Assembly: GCF_000241345.1 (NCBI RefSeq)
Contig: NZ_BAED01000048.1
Span: 1 to 64,000 of the forward strand
Origin: Gordonia amarae NBRC 15530
Lineage (GTDB): Bacteria; Actinomycetota; Actinomycetes; Mycobacteriales; Mycobacteriaceae
Length of the DNA stretch: 64,000 nt
Direction: 5' to 3'
The translations under genes were made by a program, and so were the position numbers. The notes beneath the pieces are model-generated. The model did no database searches and was not told where the DNA came from. It saw nothing but the letters and a program-made list of their open reading frames with translations. Positions 61,575-64,000 of the stretch are shown here, piece by piece. Each line of letters begins with the position of its first letter. Position 1 is the first letter of the stretch.

Positions 61575-62651
61575 CTACAACCACCGGTGATGCCGGAACA
61601 GCACGAACAGCCCCACACAGATCACACTCAACAGCACGAGCAGCGAGAAGAACGCCCACTCGTGGTTGGTCCCGGGTATGTGCTCGAAGTTCATCCCGAA
61701 GATGCCGGCGATCATCGTCGGAACGGCACCGATCGCCACCCACGCCGAGATCTTGCGCATGTCGGTGTTCTGCTGGATACCCACCTTGGCTGTGGCGGCG
61801 TCGAGCAGCGACGACAGCACCATGTCGTATTCGACGATCTGCTCGATGACCATCGTGAGGTGGTCGGCGACGTCGCCGAGGTAACGCCGGATCTCCGTGG
61901 GCACGCCGGGACGGTTGGGTGAGGTGAGCGCGGTCAGCGGCATCGCCAGCGGCGACACCGCCCGCCGCAGTTCGAGCACCTCCCGTTTGAGCATGTAGAC
62001 GGGCTCGATGTGCACCCGGCGCTGCGACGGCTGGAACACCGCGTTCTCGATGGCCTCGACGTCGGTGTCCATTTTGGTGGCCACCGCGAGGTAGGAGTCG
62101 ACGACGCGGTCGGCGATGGCGTGCAGCGCGGCCATCGGCCCGAGCGCGAGCAGTTCGGGCCGTTCCTCGAGTTTGTGGCGGACCCCGGACAGGTGGGTGT
62201 GGTCGCCGTGGCGGACGGTGATGACGAAGTCGGGGCCGGTGAAGATCATGATCTCGCCGGTTTCCACCACCTCGCTGGCCTGGTCGATCGATTCGTGTTC
62301 GACGTACTTGACCGTGCGCAGCACCAGGAACTGGATGTCGTCGTACACCTCGAGCTTGGGCCGCTGGTGGGCGTGGATGGCGTCCTCGATCACCAACTCG
62401 TGCAGGCCGAACAGTTCGCCGATGTTCTGCATCTGCATCGCGTCCGGTTCGTGCAGGCCCAGCCACACGAACCCTTCGCCACTGGCGCGCACCTGTGTGA
62501 GGGCGTCGGTGTAGGTCATCGTTCCGGCGGCCCGCACACCGTCGACGTACACCGCGCAGTCGACGACGGTCCCAGCGACGGGCACGGGGATCCGTGGCAG
62601 CGGCAGGCGCGAGCGGGACAGTCCTGCCCGCAGGTGTGGCATCGAGGGCAC
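61575..62651 (-). CDS. corA: CorA-family magnesium/cobalt transporter
   Basis: The 358-residue protein has the large cytoplasmic funnel domain and two C-terminal membrane helices with the selectivity motif GMN in FGMNFEHIPG, followed by a basic C-terminal tail (LFRHHRWL). It would import Mg2+ (possibly Co2+ or Ni2+) as a pentamer. The GTG at 62651 is supported by TACCAT six bases upstream. An internal ATG three codons later is possible. It matches Rv1239c in the mycobacterial order after sugC. Confidence 0.93.
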   Translation of the reverse strand: MPSMPHLRAGLSRSRLPLPRIPVPVAGTVVDCAVYVDGVRAAGTMTYTDALTQVRASGEGFVWLGLHEPDAMQMQNIGELFGLHELVIEDAIHAHQRPKLEVYDDIQFLVLRTVKYVEHESIDQASEVVETGEIMIFTGPDFVITVRHGDHTHLSGVRHKLEERPELLALGPMAALHAIADRVVDSYLAVATKMDTDVEAIENAVFQPSQRRVHIEPVYMLKREVLELRRAVSPLAMPLTALTSPNRPGVPTEIRRYLGDVADHLTMVIEQIVEYDMVLSSLLDAATAKVGIQQNTDMRKISAWVAIGAVPTMIAGIFGMNFEHIPGTNHEWAFFSLLVLLSVICVGLFVLFRHHRWL

Positions 62652-62657
62652 GAACCG

Positions 62658-62663
62658 ATGGTA
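62658..62663 (-). promoter_or_regulatory. -10 box of leaderless corA promoter
   Basis: TACCAT six bases before the GTG at 62651. Confidence 0.45.
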
Positions 62664-62739
62664 GTGGCGAAAGTCCCCTCGCGCTCCCGACTCGCGGGTA
62701 ACTCCCTGTGGGGCGGGCGCGGCCCCTGTGGTGGGGCGA

Positions 62740-62745
62740 TACCGT
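62740..62745 (+). promoter_or_regulatory. -10 box of leaderless lpqZ promoter
   Basis: TACCGT seven bases before the GTG at 62753. Confidence 0.45.
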
Positions 62746-62752
62746 GGGACCG

Positions 62753-63331
62753 GTGAGCAGGAGTGTGTGGACGCTGATGTGCGTGATCGCGGTACTGGTG
62801 CCGACGATGGCGGCCTGCGACGACCCCGGTCAGGCGCCGCACCATCGGCTGGTGGTGGGTGCGGCCGACAATCCGATGATGCGGGTGGTCGCCGACATCT
62901 ACGCAGGGGCGCTGCGCCGCGGCGGCGCCGACGTGGCCGACGCGGTGGTGATCGGCGATGACCCGCAACTGCTGGAGAAGATGGCGGCCGCCGATGTGGA
63001 CCTGTTCGGCGCGTTCAGCCGGACTCTGCTGACCGAACTCGCGCCCCAGACGACCCCCGTGCCGGCGGAGGATGTGTTCACCGAGCTGAATCAGTCACTG
63101 CCGCAAGGGGTGTCGGTGGGCGATCAGACCCTGGTGGTGGCCGGTGAGCCGGGGCAGGTGCTGGTGCCGGTGTACCGGTCGGCGGCATTGTCGAAGGAAC
63201 AGATGAAGACGGTCAACAAGGTGGCCGGAGAGCTGACCACCGCCGACCTGGAGGCCCTCGCCGGCAAGGCCGGAAACGGCGATGAGCCACGAGACCTCGC
63301 GGTCTCGTGGCTCACCGAACACGGGATGTGA
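62753..63331 (+). CDS. lpqZ: Lipoprotein LpqZ, glycine-betaine-binding-like
   Basis: The 192-residue lipoprotein has a signal peptide with lipobox TMAAC (C22). A half-size OpuAC/ProX-like binding lobe follows (LVVGAADNPMMRVVADIYAGALRR, then ADVDLFGAFSRTLLTELAP). It lacks the second half of a full binding protein and has no transporter genes beside it, so transport is doubtful. Position between corA and an SDR matches Rv1244 (LpqZ). Confidence 0.78.
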   Translation: MSRSVWTLMCVIAVLVPTMAACDDPGQAPHHRLVVGAADNPMMRVVADIYAGALRRGGADVADAVVIGDDPQLLEKMAAADVDLFGAFSRTLLTELAPQTTPVPAEDVFTELNQSLPQGVSVGDQTLVVAGEPGQVLVPVYRSAALSKEQMKTVNKVAGELTTADLEALAGKAGNGDEPRDLAVSWLTEHGM

Positions 63332-63334
63332 GGG

Positions 63335-64000
63335 CTACTTGGCCTTGCTGAGCGCGAGCGCGGTCACCCGCGCGCTCACACCCTGATACTTGGAGGCGAC
63401 CAGCCGCACCGACATGTCCAGGATCTTGGCGTCGGCGCCGATGAGCACCCGCGCCTTGCCCTTGCGGACGCCGTCGAGGATGACCTCGGCCGCCTTGGCC
63501 GCGGAGGTGTGGGCCAGGTACTTGTCGAAGAACTCGGCCGTGGCCTTCTGGTCGTGATCGCCGGAGGTGGTGGAGTTGCGGGCGATGGCGGTCTTGATGC
63601 CACCGGGGTGTACGCAGGTCACCTTCACCGGATGCTTGGCGACGATCATCTCCTGGTTGAGTGCCTCGGTGAAGCCGCGCACCGCGAACTTGGCGGCGTT
63701 GTAGGCGGCCTGTCCCGGTTCGGCGAGCAGACCGAACAGCGACGAGGTGTTGACGATGGCGCCGTCGCCGGAGGCGATCACGTGCGGCAGAAAGGCCTTG
63801 GTGCCGTTGACGACTCCCCAGAAGTCGACGTCGATGACGCGCTCGATGTCTTTGAACTCGGTGTGCTCGACCTCGCCGTGGTGGGCGATGCCGGCGTTGT
63901 TGAACACCGCGTTGACGCCGCCGAAGTGTGCGGCGACGGTCTCGGCGTAGTCCAGAACGGCTTGGCGCTCAGCCACATTGAGGGTCTGGGTGTGCACCTC
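63335..64000 (-). CDS. Short-chain dehydrogenase/reductase (partial)
   Basis: The gene runs off the right edge; 221 C-terminal residues are visible. They include the classical SDR NNAG motif, the catalytic Ser in VNTSSLFG and YNAAK (Tyr/Lys), followed by HPGGIKT. The cofactor-binding GxxxGxG motif would lie beyond the window. The gene is convergent with lpqZ, matching Rv1245c. Substrate unknown. Confidence 0.9.
   Translation of the reverse strand, partial: EVHTQTLNVAERQAVLDYAETVAAHFGGVNAVFNNAGIAHHGEVEHTEFKDIERVIDVDFWGVVNGTKAFLPHVIASGDGAIVNTSSLFGLLAEPGQAAYNAAKFAVRGFTEALNQEMIVAKHPVKVTCVHPGGIKTAIARNSTTSGDHDQKATAEFFDKYLAHTSAAKAAEVILDGVRKGKARVLIGADAKILDMSVRLVASKYQGVSARVTALALSKAK

Noticed and set aside
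40..63960. tRNA, rRNA, CRISPR array, insertion sequence or prophage
   Set aside because: No transposase, integrase, cas gene, regularly spaced repeat or tRNA-like cloverleaf was recognised on either strand.

Overview
The window is about 64 kb of high-GC actinobacterial DNA from a mycolic-acid-producing member of the Mycobacteriales. Gordonia is my best guess. The evidence is gene order. The blocks accA3–sufE–sseA–maf–accE5–accD5/birA, gtrA/purK–purE, LCP–rmlD–wbbL–manB, O-methyltransferase/sigE–rseA–htrA–tatB, mrp–transglycosylase–DUF1003–MgtE-like, lpqY–sugABC and corA–lpqZ–SDR all follow the order I remember from Mycobacterium tuberculosis (roughly the Rv3264–Rv3285 and Rv1220–Rv1245 regions). 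No rRNA, tRNA, CRISPR array, transposase or phage gene was found, so this is core chromosome with accessory genes between conserved blocks.

Layout. 1–3.2 kb: purine oxidation on the minus strand (a partial xanthine-dehydrogenase-type gene, its FAD subunit and an amidohydrolase resembling 8-oxoguanine deaminase). 3.4–12.2 kb: propionate metabolism (PrpR divergent from prpD-prpB-prpC, then pyruvate carboxylase). 12.5–16.3 kb: an isopenicillin-N-synthase-like oxygenase and metE under a cobalamin riboswitch. 16.4–20.2 kb: purine catabolism resumes with uraH, uraD, a purine permease fused to a second OHCU-decarboxylase-like domain, and a MobA-like molybdenum-cofactor nucleotidyltransferase. 20.2–29 kb: acyl-CoA carboxylase genes accA3, accE5 and accD5 with maf, sseA, sufE, a PapA-like acyltransferase and divergent birA. 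29–32.8 kb: two small secreted proteins and a taurine/sulfonate-type ABC transporter ending at a strong bidirectional terminator. 32.8–39.7 kb: a membrane protein, a PH-domain protein with a two-component system, gtrA, purK-purE and a TIGR03089 protein. 39.8–45.4 kb: cell-wall linker and polysaccharide genes. 45.4–49 kb: O-methyltransferase, sigE, a broken rseA/htrA junction and tatB. 49–54.4 kb: mrp, a lytic transglycosylase and magnesium-transporter-like proteins. 54.5–59.2 kb: trehalose importer lpqY-sugABC. 59.2–64 kb: ParB-like, metallophosphoesterase, suppressor-of-fused-like, corA, lpqZ and a short-chain dehydrogenase running off the edge.

How the genes work together. XDH, UraH, UraD, the permease and the MobA-like protein form one purine-to-allantoin programme, but no uricase is visible here. 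PrpDBC turn propionyl-CoA and oxaloacetate into succinate and pyruvate, and the adjacent Pyc can regenerate oxaloacetate. AccA3, AccD5 and AccE5 supply the alternative methylmalonyl-CoA route, and BirA biotinylates the carboxylases. RmlD, WbbL and the LCP ligase build and attach arabinogalactan. LpqY-SugABC recovers trehalose.

Most unusual features: (i) an apparent deletion fusing the 5' part of rseA to the protease part of htrA in another frame; (ii) a purine permease carrying an OHCU-decarboxylase domain whose catalytic His position is Phe; (iii) a family of about 110-bp palindromic intergenic repeats around the purine and propionate blocks, plus a second repeat family; (iv) a series of probable leaderless promoters with TANNNT placed 6–7 nt before the start codon.
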